Part shown: one piece after another, positions 16,947 to 25,308 of the stretch
How the letters are laid out: the number at the start of each line of letters is the position of its first letter
Numbering within the stretch: the first letter of the stretch is position 1
DNA from: JAVBTR01 sp031556065
GTDB taxonomy: Bacteria > Bacillota > Clostridia > Christensenellales > Aristaeellaceae
NCBI GenBank assembly: GCA_031556065.1
Contig: JAVBTR010000054.1
Coordinates: 62,001 to 126,000, forward strand
DNA length: 64,000 nucleotides
Reading direction: 5' to 3'
The notes under the pieces: model-generated
The model's database searches: none
Told to the model about the DNA's origin: nothing
The model's input: the letters and a program-made list of their open reading frames with translations, nothing else
Program-made: the position numbers and the translations under genes

Positions 16947-17679
16947 CGCTTTCATCGTAGAGGATGAGCCACTAATGCGGGACTATCTGGTTTCGCAGCT
17001 TACCCAAATCCATCCTCACTGGCAGGCTGTGGCCAGTGCCAAAGACGGCATCGAGGCCACAGAATGGTTGGCTGCGCATCATTGCGATCTTATCATTTCG
17101 GATATCCGCATGCCTGGTATGGATGGTTTGACCCTGGCACAGCATGTGAAAAAGAATTATCCAGCCACCCATATGCTGATTCTCTCAGGGTTTGATGAAT
17201 TTTCATACGCCCAAACCGCCCTGCGATTGCAAATCTGCGATTATCTTTTAAAACCGCTGAACGACCAGGAGCTTCGTGCCGCCCTGGATAAGATCGCCCA
17301 ACTTCTTCGAGATCGTCCTACCAGGGAGACCCCTTCCCCAGCTCATCCACTTATTGCCGAAATTGCCGCTTACCTCTTGGAGCACTTTCACGAAAGCTTA
17401 AGCCTCTCCCTGCTGGCAGAACGCTTTAACGTTACCCCCACCTATTTAAGCGCCTTATTTCACAAGGAGGCTGGCGAATCCTATACCCAGTTTTTATTGC
17501 GCCTACGCATGGAAAAAGCTGCGGTATTCCTTCGCAAGAATCCCACAGCAAAAGTTTATGACATCGCCCAGCAGGTAGGCTTTATTTCTTCCAAGCATTT
17601 CATTAGCGCTTTCAAAAAGTATTATGGAACTACTCCAAAAGAATACCAGGAGCGGGGGGAAGTAAAACATCCGCTCTGA
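16939..17679 (+). CDS. Response regulator with AraC output domain, YesN type
   Basis: A 246-residue regulator. The receiver domain spans about residues 1-120, with phosphoacceptor Asp near residue 55 in ISDIRMPGMDG and an acidic pair in EDEP near the N-terminus. Residues of about 145-240 form an AraC double helix-turn-helix (VTPTYLSALFHKEAGESYTQ, then VGFISSKHFISAFKKYYG). ATG at 16939 has GCAGGAGGAAG upstream and overlaps the kinase stop, so the two are translationally coupled. Its likely target is the promoter of the GH66/ABC operon (inference). Confidence 0.93.
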   Translation: MFNAFIVEDEPLMRDYLVSQLTQIHPHWQAVASAKDGIEATEWLAAHHCDLIISDIRMPGMDGLTLAQHVKKNYPATHMLILSGFDEFSYAQTALRLQICDYLLKPLNDQELRAALDKIAQLLRDRPTRETPSPAHPLIAEIAAYLLEHFHESLSLSLLAERFNVTPTYLSALFHKEAGESYTQFLLRLRMEKAAVFLRKNPTAKVYDIAQQVGFISSKHFISAFKKYYGTTPKEYQERGEVKHPL

Positions 17680-18092
17680 TTCAGCGCCGTTTTATCTGAG
17701 GCTTCCGCCTTGGCTATTCTAGCGTATATTATCAACAAAAAGGCGTGCAATGACGTAAACCGCAACAAACTGACATCGGGTAAAAACTAGCAGTTATCCT
17801 CGCCGTCGGCTCCTAAACCCCAGCATTTTCTCCGGTGTTCTTTCAAGATTGGCGGGGGCGAGTAGTGCTTTTTCGCCATGTCTCAAAACCCTTCGCCTCT
17901 ATGCGTTTGTAAATAGCTATCCCATTGATAAAAAGAAATGCTTGAATTCTTCATAGTTTGTTTATGACTATTCCATCTTAATTTCACATTTCAAAGGTAA
18001 CCTATAATCAGCCCAAAGGATATCAGAGAAGATAACCTTTGGTAACGATAGAATTCCTCCCTGTTCCCCTGGCTACGCAGCAGGTTCTAAAA
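17680..18092. other. Gene-free spacer
   Basis: No supported gene is seen in these 413 bases. All six frames are broken and no promoter with both good boxes was found. A weak inverted repeat, CCAAAGG/CCTTTGG (18013-18019 and 18036-18042), is the only structure noted before the terminator that follows. Confidence 0.5.
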
Positions 18093-18160
18093 GATATCAA
18101 ATCGCCGGCTTCAGCAACTGCGGAGTTCATGCTGAAACCGGCGTCTATTTTTTTGATATC
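18093..18160. terminator. Nested bidirectional terminator
   Basis: An outer repeat GATATCAAA/TTTGATATC (18093-18101 and 18152-18160) encloses a 14-bp stem-loop CGCCGGCTTCAGCA/TGCTGAAACCGGCG (18103-18116 and 18130-18143, one mismatch) followed by a T-rich run on the plus strand. It separates the convergent yesN-type and cysteine desulfidase genes. Confidence 0.8.
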
Positions 18161-18179
18161 ATAAAAATCCCATGCCCAA

Positions 18180-19451
18180 TCAACACTTCGTCATAATATG
18201 GATAATGGTTTTATCTGTTTCCCGCATGCCATCCTGGGCCAGCATGCCAATATTGCGGATGGTGTTTTCCACGCCCTTTTCCACAATGCCATCGCCGCCG
18301 TAAAATTGGGTGCCATGCATCTGCATTTGCATGCCTAACAGGCCTGCTTCAACAGCCGAAGCGATCTTGGCAGCGCAGCTGGCCTTGGCGCCATCACAAA
18401 TTACACCAGAGTTAATAGCCACCGCGTTAACAATGGTATGGGCGATTTCATAATACTTGCCGCCATATAAATAGGATACACCTGCACCTGCGCCACAGCC
18501 CGCACTGATAGCGCCGCAATAGGCAGAGAGCCGCCCAATGCCGGTTTTTAAGTGAATGGTAATAAGGTTGGAAACCACCAGCCCGCGATACAGCTGTTCT
18601 CTTGGAACCTTTAATTCTTCTGCGTAAACGATGACGGGAAGGGACGCTGTCATTCCCTGGTTTCCGCTGCCGGAGTTGATTACCACGGGCAATTCGCAAC
18701 CATTCATCCTTCCATCCGAGCCTGCCGCAGCCATGGCCTTGGCGCGGTTATGAACGCTATTGCCGTAGGATTGCAACAAAATCCGTCCGATGTTGGCACC
18801 CCATGTTCCCTTTAGGCCTTCTTGGGCAATGGCCGTATTGTAGGCTATTTGCTTTTCCAGCAATTCTTCCACGTCTTTTGCATCGACACAATCAGCGAAG
18901 GCCACAATGTTTTCAACTGTCAGCATACTTCTGTCCGTGGTGCTTTCAAGGTGCTCCTCGGAAAACGCCTTTTGAAGCAAGATTGTTCCATCCCGCTGTA
19001 AAAGAATCACGTTGGTATGGAAGCCCGCAATACGGGCGCAGGCTGTATGCCCTCCACCGCGAACAAGAATTTCAATATCAAAATTAAAACCGCTTTCCGC
19101 CCGCTCTACGGTAATGCTTGCTGTTTTTAAATATGCCCCGATCTGGCCGACCTGGTCCGGTTTAATATTCGAGATCACTTCCAGCTCCCGGCTTTCATCG
19201 CCTAAAACGATGCCCGCGGCGGCAGAAGCCTCTATTCCCTTCAGGCCGCCGGTATTGGGAACAATGACACTTTTTACATTTTTGATGATGTTAGCGCTCA
19301 CATGAACTTCCACCTGTGCAGGGATACCGCCTAATGTTTTTCTGGCCAAAGCGGCGCAATAGGCTACAGCAATAGGTTCTGTGCATCCCATGGCGGGCAC
19401 AAGCTCTTCTTTTAAAATTTGCAAATAAGTATCGTAAAGCGCATGCTCCAT
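18180..19451 (-). CDS. L-cysteine desulfidase family protein (CyuA/UPF0597)
   Basis: A 423-residue protein of the Fe-S dependent L-cysteine desulfidase family, related to serine dehydratase alpha chains. The reaction in characterised members is cysteine to pyruvate, ammonia and sulfide. Conserved marks are PAMGCTEPIAVAYC near residue 20, the RGGGHTACARIAGFHTN block, and Cys residues in YCGAISAGCGAG and CDGAKASCAAKIA, candidate Fe-S ligands. Length is usual. AAGGAGAG precedes the ATG, and a 5' leader of about 175 bases with alternative hairpins lies upstream, suggesting RNA-level control. The closely related serine-type substrate cannot be excluded. Confidence 0.88.
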   Translation of the reverse strand: MEHALYDTYLQILKEELVPAMGCTEPIAVAYCAALARKTLGGIPAQVEVHVSANIIKNVKSVIVPNTGGLKGIEASAAAGIVLGDESRELEVISNIKPDQVGQIGAYLKTASITVERAESGFNFDIEILVRGGGHTACARIAGFHTNVILLQRDGTILLQKAFSEEHLESTTDRSMLTVENIVAFADCVDAKDVEELLEKQIAYNTAIAQEGLKGTWGANIGRILLQSYGNSVHNRAKAMAAAGSDGRMNGCELPVVINSGSGNQGMTASLPVIVYAEELKVPREQLYRGLVVSNLITIHLKTGIGRLSAYCGAISAGCGAGAGVSYLYGGKYYEIAHTIVNAVAINSGVICDGAKASCAAKIASAVEAGLLGMQMQMHGTQFYGGDGIVEKGVENTIRNIGMLAQDGMRETDKTIIHIMTKC

Positions 19452-19662
19452 GTTTTTCTCTCCTTAAAAGGACACAAATCCTTTTCTGGCAGCGTTAACC
19501 GCTGCGCAAAGCCGCTTGGTATCGATATCTGCGGGCACTGTGCAATTCGCACCCCCGCATAAAGCCCTTTATACCGAAGCCGTGCAGAAGCTGCCGGGGT
19601 TGAAGCCCGATCTCATCGGGGGATCCTGTTATTAGAATACCACAGTTGTCAAGCCCGCCCAA
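19452..19662 (-). promoter_or_regulatory. Promoter and structured 5' leader of the cysteine desulfidase gene
   Basis: On the minus strand TTGGGC (19657-19662), 17 bases and TATTCT with extended TGG (19634-19639) make a probable promoter. The transcript would then hold several hairpins: CCCGAT/ATCGGG, GCAG/CTGC, ATAAAG/CTTTAT, GTGC/GCAC inside GCGGG/CCCGC, and GCAGCG/CGCTGC. Immediately before the start, TCCTTTT (antisense of 19466-19472) can pair either with an upstream AAAAGGA (antisense of 19479-19485) or, in part, with the Shine-Dalgarno AAGGA (antisense of 19461-19465). This looks like a translational switch. I do not recognise it as a known riboswitch class. Confidence 0.5.
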
Positions 19663-19736
19663 GCTTTTTCCAAGTGCCCTAATCAAAACGCTTAGGTTCG
19701 CTGAGCTATCTTAATAAAAACGCTCCTTTCACGCCA

Positions 19737-19765
19737 TTGACATTTTTTGCTGGCTTTGCTAACAT
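19737..19765 (+). promoter_or_regulatory. Promoter of the HPr-like/mgsA operon
   Basis: TTGACA (19737-19742), a 17-base spacer and TAACAT (19760-19765) lie 42 bases before the HPr-like start codon. Confidence 0.75.
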
Positions 19766-19807
19766 CAGACTGTATTCTTTACCATTTTTCGAATTGGGGG
19801 ATGCCAG

Positions 19808-20059
19808 ATGAAAATCGTGCAGATTCGCTTGCCGTCGGTCAAACAAGTTCAGCAGTTTGTAGGCACGCTTACCTCCCTAGCAGGGGATTTCGAGCTGATA
19901 TCAGGCCAGTATGTTTTAGACGCCCGTTCTCTTATGGGCATCTTCGGCTTTGATTTATCAAAGCCCTTGAATCTTAAAATTTACAATGACAACCCTGAAA
20001 ACCTGGCAGCCATCAAGCCCTATATGATACAAGCGGAGGACACTAAGGATGAGCAATGA
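19808..20059 (+). CDS. HPr-like protein lacking the phosphocarrier histidine
   Basis: An 83-residue protein with the HPr fold signature in its second half: DARSLMGIFGFDLSKPLNLKI matches the region that holds the regulatory Ser-46 of HPr. The usual GLHARPA segment with the active-site His-15 is replaced by a segment around PSVKQVQQFVGT, so it cannot take phosphate from EI in the normal way. A regulatory role like that of Crh is possible but unproven. GGGGGA precedes the ATG. It overlaps mgsA by 11 bases, so the two are co-translated, linking it to control of glycolytic overflow (inference). Confidence 0.8.
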   Translation: MKIVQIRLPSVKQVQQFVGTLTSLAGDFELISGQYVLDARSLMGIFGFDLSKPLNLKIYNDNPENLAAIKPYMIQAEDTKDEQ

Positions 20060-20519
20060 AATGATTACCTTGACCATTGGCAAGCAAAAAAACATCGCAC
20101 TAATTGCCCACGATGGCAAGAAAAAGGAACTATTGGAATGGTGTGAGTGGAACAAAAAGCTTTTGCAAAAGCACTTTCTTTGCGGCACCGGCACCACCGC
20201 TACGCTGATCAGTGCCAAAACAGGCCTGCCTGTCCGGGCTTATAATTCAGGCCCTCTGGGGGGCGATCAGCAAATCGGCGCGAAAATTGTAGAAGGCGCA
20301 ATCGATTTTGTGGTTTTCTTTTCCGATCCCCTTTGCGCCCAGCCCCACGACCCGGACGTAAAAGCCTTGCTTCGTATCGCCGGCGTATACGATATTCCCA
20401 TTGCCACCAACCGCGCTTCCGCGGATTTCATGATCACTTCGGAATTGATGAATGAAGAATATGAACATGAGGTGATCAATTTTCAACAGACGGTACATGA
20501 TAGAAGCTTAACATTTTAG
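20049..20519 (+). CDS. mgsA: Methylglyoxal synthase
   Basis: A 156-residue enzyme that converts dihydroxyacetone phosphate to methylglyoxal and phosphate, relieving sugar-phosphate build-up. Conserved segments are IALIAHDGKKKELLEW, CGTGTTA, SGPLGGDQQIGAKI with a catalytic Asp, DPLCAQPHDPDVKALLRI and ATNRASADF. Length fits the family. It overlaps the end of the HPr-like gene by 11 bases and is followed by a strong terminator. Confidence 0.96.
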   Translation: MSNEMITLTIGKQKNIALIAHDGKKKELLEWCEWNKKLLQKHFLCGTGTTATLISAKTGLPVRAYNSGPLGGDQQIGAKIVEGAIDFVVFFSDPLCAQPHDPDVKALLRIAGVYDIPIATNRASADFMITSELMNEEYEHEVINFQQTVHDRSLTF

Positions 20520-20540
20520 GTCTTATAGGCATATATAAAA

Positions 20541-20595
20541 GAAGCCGACACCACCACTATCCAATAGCGGGTGGTGCCGGCTTCTTTCTTTATTT
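20541..20595 (+). terminator. Terminator after mgsA
   Basis: GAAGCCG-A-CACCAC pairs with GTGGTG-C-CGGCTTC (20541-20554 and 20571-20584) and is followed by TTTCTTTATTTG. It can also act for the convergent PotD-like gene. Confidence 0.85.
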
Positions 20596-20609
20596 GTGTC
20601 TAAAACGCC

Positions 20610-21692
20610 TTAACGGATTTCCCTCCATAGTTTAGCGTATTTTTGTACAGCCTGGGCATCGTACAAAAGCGCCTCACAGCGATCCAATTCTTCAGCAGCC
20701 GGGAACATGATCTTATTTCCGCCAAACTCTGCCCAGGCTCCTTGGATGGGCGAAACGTAACCGATCTTCGTCATATTGCGTACGGCGATATTGGAGCGGC
20801 ACATGAAATTGATAAATTGATGGGCGGCCTCTAAATGTTTTGTATTTTTCATGATAACAAACCCATCCACCCATTTGTTGGACCCTTCTTTAGGAATGAC
20901 ATATGCCAAATTGGGGTTTCGATCGATGGCCGTTTTTGCGTCGCCCGAATACACCACCCCCAAAGCCGCCTCGCCTGCCACCAGCTTATCTCGAATCTCT
21001 TCGCTTTCGTTGTAGGCTGCGATCATTGAGCGGGCCCCCTGCAATTTCGCTTTTGCCTGGTTAAGTTCCAAGTCGTTACCCGAATTAAGGCTGTACCCTA
21101 ACATTTTAAGGGTCAGGCCAATGGTATCCCGCTGGGAATCCAATAGTAATACCTTTGATGAATACTTAGAGTCGAACAGTGCCGTCCAACTGTCAATAGG
21201 GGTGGCCACCTGTTTTTTATTATACACAATGCCCAAGGTGCCCACCATATATGGCACAATGTAATCGTTATTGGGATCGTAAGAGGGGTTTAAGTATTCG
21301 CTTGCCACATTCTTTATATTGGGCACCCTGCTCTTATCCAGCTTTTCTAACCTGCCCTCTTTAATAAGACGGTCTATGGTGTAATCGGAAGGAATCAACA
21401 CATCATAGGCGTCCGGCGATTGGCAAATAACGTCGTACATGGCCTCGTGGCTTTCAAACTCTGTGTATTCTACCTTTATAGCAAATTCACGTTCGAAATC
21501 CGCAAGGGTGGTTTGATCGATATATTCACTTGCGTTATACACCCGCAGGGTTTCAGTATAGCGAATATTGGCGGCAGCCGTGCTGGTTGGGGCCGAGGTG
21601 TATGGAGCAGTGCCCGGTGTGCAGCCATAAAGCCCGAAGGCAAGGGCCAAAGCTATCAGGATCAGCCCTGCTTTTTTGATCTTCCTTGCCAC
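20610..21692 (-). CDS. PotD-like solute-binding lipoprotein without its own transporter
   Basis: A 360-residue lipoprotein: a signal peptide ends at the lipobox LYGC (Cys near residue 24), then a low-complexity TSAPTSTAAA linker and a periplasmic-binding fold of the spermidine/putrescine type (TLRVYNASEYIDQTTLADFE, PDAYDVLIPSDYTIDRLI, YMVGTLGIVYNK). It begins at GTG behind GGGGAG, three bases after the telA stop, and is the last gene of a four-gene operon. No potABC genes are near, so it may sense or deliver a ligand within that operon rather than serve a classical polyamine importer (inference). Confidence 0.85.
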   Translation of the reverse strand: MARKIKKAGLILIALALAFGLYGCTPGTAPYTSAPTSTAAANIRYTETLRVYNASEYIDQTTLADFEREFAIKVEYTEFESHEAMYDVICQSPDAYDVLIPSDYTIDRLIKEGRLEKLDKSRVPNIKNVASEYLNPSYDPNNDYIVPYMVGTLGIVYNKKQVATPIDSWTALFDSKYSSKVLLLDSQRDTIGLTLKMLGYSLNSGNDLELNQAKAKLQGARSMIAAYNESEEIRDKLVAGEAALGVVYSGDAKTAIDRNPNLAYVIPKEGSNKWVDGFVIMKNTKHLEAAHQFINFMCRSNIAVRNMTKIGYVSPIQGAWAEFGGNKIMFPAAEELDRCEALLYDAQAVQKYAKLWREIR

Positions 21693-21695
21693 TTT

Positions 21696-22823
21696 TTACT
21701 CCCCTTTCACGTTTTCCAACCGTGCGATTTCTCTTTCGCCTGTTTCTGCCAACGCTCTAAACTGGGCTACTGTTTCTTGCATTTTAGGCAACGCCTGTTG
21801 CTTGAATGTAGAAATATCATCCAGGGCGGCAATGGTATCCCGAAAGGCTTGCTTAAGCACTTCGGGCGATATGGTGCTTGCCGTAGCCTGCTTTTGAATG
21901 GCGGCACCCTGCTCCTTTAGCATTTTGCCTGTTGAGGAAATGATGTTGCTGGTGGTTTCGTTAAGCAAATCGATCTTTTTTAATACGATTTTCTGGTTAT
22001 ATAAGGCGCTGGCCACCATTACCGCTGTACGCAGCGCCGTGACTGTCACGGTTTTTGCCCGGTCCACCCCGCGAATCAGTTCCTTATTATTGCGCTTAAC
22101 TACCTCCATGGCAATAATGCCCTGCTGATTCACAACCGCCATCTGCTGTAAATCCATAATCCGCTGGCGAAGGGGGTACAAAACCTCTTCCATTACGAAC
22201 CGTATCTTTTCCTCATCCTCGCCGCTTACCTGGGCGCGTTCAATTTGGCTGGAGATGTTTTCATCCATAGCCAGGCCTAACGCAAGCTCCATATTGAGTT
22301 TTTTTGTTAATTCGCGCAGGGCATCCTCTTCCAAATCCAGGGTGGTATTATCGTTTTTTAGCGTGGCTTTGCCCTTATCCAATGAAACAATGATATCCTT
22401 AATGGCGCCATCCGCCCGTTCATATTTATCGAAATAACGGCGAATGGGATTGAATATTTTGCCTAAGAGGCCTTCTTTGGTAAAATCCAACAGGGATGGA
22501 TCCAAATCTTTGACTTCCCGGTGCAAATCTGCAAGGCCATTGGATACAACGCCGCCATCTTCACCGCCTTTTGAAAGATTGCCGATGGTGGTTTGCAAAA
22601 GGGAGTTCTTCCTAGCCGAGCCTTTGAGGGTATCCATAGCAAAATCGTCTATGGATTTTAGAATCTCCCGTTTGCTGGCCAGCTGCTGAAGATCAAGCCC
22701 CATGATCTGGTTGGCATTTTCCTCTGCCTGCCTTTGAATTTCAACTATTTTGGCATCCTCAGGCTTAACTTGAACCCCGATATCCTTTTTCAATTCGTCT
22801 GTGTTTACGATTTCCATATTCAT
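21696..22823 (-). CDS. TelA family (toxic anion resistance) protein
   Basis: A 375-residue cytosolic, mostly helical protein of the TelA family, first linked to tellurite resistance and seen with envelope-stress genes. Marks are FDKYERADGAIKDIIVSLDKGK, LRQRIMDLQQMAVVNQQGII and the C-terminal VTVTALRTAVMVASALYNQK segment followed by LLNETTSNIIS. ATG at 22823 lies nine bases from AGGAG; the in-frame ATG at 22832 abuts the Shine-Dalgarno and is less likely. It lies between the VWA protein and the PotD-like protein, all on one transcript. The molecular activity of TelA is not known. Confidence 0.9.
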   Translation of the reverse strand: MNMEIVNTDELKKDIGVQVKPEDAKIVEIQRQAEENANQIMGLDLQQLASKREILKSIDDFAMDTLKGSARKNSLLQTTIGNLSKGGEDGGVVSNGLADLHREVKDLDPSLLDFTKEGLLGKIFNPIRRYFDKYERADGAIKDIIVSLDKGKATLKNDNTTLDLEEDALRELTKKLNMELALGLAMDENISSQIERAQVSGEDEEKIRFVMEEVLYPLRQRIMDLQQMAVVNQQGIIAMEVVKRNNKELIRGVDRAKTVTVTALRTAVMVASALYNQKIVLKKIDLLNETTSNIISSTGKMLKEQGAAIQKQATASTISPEVLKQAFRDTIAALDDISTFKQQALPKMQETVAQFRALAETGEREIARLENVKGE

Positions 22824-22838
22824 GATTCTCATCTCCTT

Positions 22839-24515
22839 TTACATCTGCGAGTCGAACAAGCTTTCAATTCGGTAAATCACATTATCAGAATCTGCGTTCA
22901 TGGTTGCTGCCTCATTGATGTTGGATAATTCTTTAAGCACCTCAATGTTAGCGTTATACCCAATGGTATACACTGGAATTTTAAGGCCTCTGGTTATCTG
23001 TTCAATGTCCCTAAAGCTTAGACCGCGGTTGGTCTCCCCATCGGTTAAGACAAAGAGCATCAATTTGGTATTGGGGTTACGGGATTTGGCATCCATAAGC
23101 AGTTTCTCGGCAACCACAACAGCATCGAACATAGCTGTTCCGCCCCCTGCCCCCATGGCTTTAATGGCGCTGGAGAAATACGATCTCTGGTTGTTGTCGA
23201 ACCTGCCAATCGGCACGGCAATATTCACATTGTCCGAAAATGTAATCAGGCCCACATTGGCGTTTGAATCGATTACTTCAATGGCGCGGTTCAAGCTTGC
23301 TTTTAAGTTTAAAAGAGGCGAGCCTTCCATGCTACCTGAAATATCCGCCACAAACACAGCAGTTAAATCGCTGGAGCCATTCTTTTCCTTTTGATAAATT
23401 TCCTGGGCTTGAAGAAGGGTTGTACCGGACAGTTTTATATCGCCCGAAACCTCATCATACTGGTTAAAGCCCCTGGCCTTGGCGGCCTTTTGGGAATCCG
23501 CGTTTTTCAAAAAGGCCATGAATTGAGCTGTAATCTGTTTTTTGATCTGCGTTAAATCCCCCATTTCATAAACAGGGTGATCCTGCCGAACATTAAGGGG
23601 CACAAAAACATAGGAGGCCTTTAAATTAGGTGTGTTAAAATAAGCATACGCATCCAGCACAATGGCATCCAGCGTTCCGCCGGTTAGGGCGGCCTTTAAT
23701 TGATCGCTGTCGTATGAAATAAGAGGCACCTTATCTTGGAATTGCCGCAGGCTTGCAATGGCGCCATCGCTAAGCAGGTCATTGCTATCGAAATGAGACA
23801 GCATTGTCAGAATAAAGCTAAACCCATCCTCATCGGAAAGGGGCGTGGTATACCCTAAAACCAGTTCGCCGTTTAAAACGCTGTCAATAATAGCCTTGCC
23901 ATTGACAGTCCCATATTTCTTTGTTAAATCATCGTATTTTTTCTTGGAAAAAACCATCCCTGTCACATTTCCGGCAGTGCGTTTTTCCACCAATTGAGCT
24001 TTTATGCCCTGGCCAATAAGCATATCCCCGTACACTTCGCTTGTTGGCGCGTAGATATCCGGTGTGTATTTGCCTGAAGCGATAAAATCCGCCCCCAGGC
24101 TGCTTGGAATAGCGCGAATACCCACTGAAATAGGCTCTTCCCCAGCCATTGGCCCGCTTTGATTAAACTTGTTAGCAACGTCCATAAGCCAATCCGTTTG
24201 ATCCTTAGAGGCATAAATGGTCAAGAACTGATCTGTTGTAGGGTTTACAATAAATGCGTACTCTGCAATATCGGGCAAAACCGACATCTTTTCCGCGTTT
24301 TCATCTTGGCCCTGAAAGCCGGGATCCAGCTTCGGATTGAGCTTATTTATGGTGAGCTTGGAATATAGGCCATCCAATTTTTTGCTGGCTGTTTCAGTAT
24401 CGATGGTGTCCCGGCTTTTACCCCAGTTTTGCGTAAGTGAAACAACGCCAAAGATCATCCCGAAAACCACGATGGCAATGACTGCAAGCCTGACCGTATT
24501 ATTCTTTTTGTTCAT
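22839..24515 (-). CDS. Membrane-anchored solute-binding domain plus VWA domain protein
   Basis: A 558-residue protein. An N-terminal membrane anchor (residues 9-27) is followed by a periplasmic-binding-like domain (about residues 80-370: YAFIVNPTTDQFLTIYASKD, YTPDIYAPTSEVYGD) and a C-terminal von Willebrand A domain. The VWA metal site is intact: DISGSMEGS, GGGTAMFDA and LTDGETNRG. Binding and VWA domains probably face outward, joined to one anchor. The combination suggests ligand-dependent adhesion or assembly at the cell surface. It is co-transcribed with telA, 15 bases downstream. Confidence 0.9.
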   Translation of the reverse strand: MNKKNNTVRLAVIAIVVFGMIFGVVSLTQNWGKSRDTIDTETASKKLDGLYSKLTINKLNPKLDPGFQGQDENAEKMSVLPDIAEYAFIVNPTTDQFLTIYASKDQTDWLMDVANKFNQSGPMAGEEPISVGIRAIPSSLGADFIASGKYTPDIYAPTSEVYGDMLIGQGIKAQLVEKRTAGNVTGMVFSKKKYDDLTKKYGTVNGKAIIDSVLNGELVLGYTTPLSDEDGFSFILTMLSHFDSNDLLSDGAIASLRQFQDKVPLISYDSDQLKAALTGGTLDAIVLDAYAYFNTPNLKASYVFVPLNVRQDHPVYEMGDLTQIKKQITAQFMAFLKNADSQKAAKARGFNQYDEVSGDIKLSGTTLLQAQEIYQKEKNGSSDLTAVFVADISGSMEGSPLLNLKASLNRAIEVIDSNANVGLITFSDNVNIAVPIGRFDNNQRSYFSSAIKAMGAGGGTAMFDAVVVAEKLLMDAKSRNPNTKLMLFVLTDGETNRGLSFRDIEQITRGLKIPVYTIGYNANIEVLKELSNINEAATMNADSDNVIYRIESLFDSQM

Positions 24516-24530
24516 TATTTATTCTCCTTG

Positions 24531-25265
24531 TTACTTATATAAATTTGCGGTCTGAATCAGATCGTCCATCTCCATCATCGCGGGAAGCTTTTGAATATCG
24601 CCATCCTCCAGGCTATTATAGCGCGAGATTTCAAGCAAAAGCCGGTCCAGCTTCAGCAAAATATCTTCGTTGGTCTTCGTTGCTTCGCTGACGTAAGCAA
24701 TATATTCTTTATAAATATTCATTTTTTCTTCAGAGTATTCATGGCCGCGGGTGCCCTTTTTCTCCATGGCTTCGTATTCGTCAATATCAAACGCGGCGAT
24801 CTTATTAAGGATACTTCGCATATTCATATAGATAACACGTTCCACTTCTTGCAGCACCCCGCAGAACTTTTGGTAGCTCATTTCACTTTTAGAAAACTTT
24901 TGCAATAATATGTCTTGAATGGTCGCGTATTTCCGCCGAAAGCGCTTAATCTGCTCAATGTTTTTCAAGATATCCTCATCGAAAACATCGCCGTTATGAA
25001 CCGCTTCTTCAAAAACGGCCACGCAGCCATCCAGTGAATTAACATTCTGCAATAAAAAACGGGTTTCCGGCTTATTAAGTATAGAAAGATTCCCCTTGAA
25101 AAACCCAAAGACGCTGCCTAGCACCACTACCCATGCAATTGTAATTGAAAGCGTAGAACCACTGAGGAGAGATAGCCCCAAAAGGGCATTGGAAAACAAC
25201 GCTATATTGATCAGCACAATTGAAAAATTGAGGATCACCAGCCGTCTGATTTTGCGCATGCTCAA
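24531..25265 (-). CDS. Membrane protein in the XpaC position next to TelA
   Basis: A 244-residue protein with two membrane helices near the N-terminus (LVILNFSIVLINIALF and SITIAWVVVLGSVFGFF) and a long cytosolic helical domain. Position and layout resemble XpaC-type partners of TelA, but similarity is too weak to be sure. An ATG at 25310 lies inside the -10 box of the operon promoter and cannot be in the transcript; TTG at 25265, eight bases after AGGAGG, is the likely start. First gene of the operon with the VWA, TelA and PotD-like genes. Confidence 0.65.
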   Translation of the reverse strand: MSMRKIRRLVILNFSIVLINIALFSNALLGLSLLSGSTLSITIAWVVVLGSVFGFFKGNLSILNKPETRFLLQNVNSLDGCVAVFEEAVHNGDVFDEDILKNIEQIKRFRRKYATIQDILLQKFSKSEMSYQKFCGVLQEVERVIYMNMRSILNKIAAFDIDEYEAMEKKGTRGHEYSEEKMNIYKEYIAYVSEATKTNEDILLKLDRLLLEISRYNSLEDGDIQKLPAMMEMDDLIQTANLYK

Positions 25266-25308
25266 TGGAATCGCCTCCTGTTTTACAAGCGTTGTGTATT
25301 CTTTTTTC

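Noticed and set aside
20610..21692. Classical polyamine ABC transporter
   Set aside because: Only the binding protein is present; no potA, potB or potC genes lie in the operon or window.
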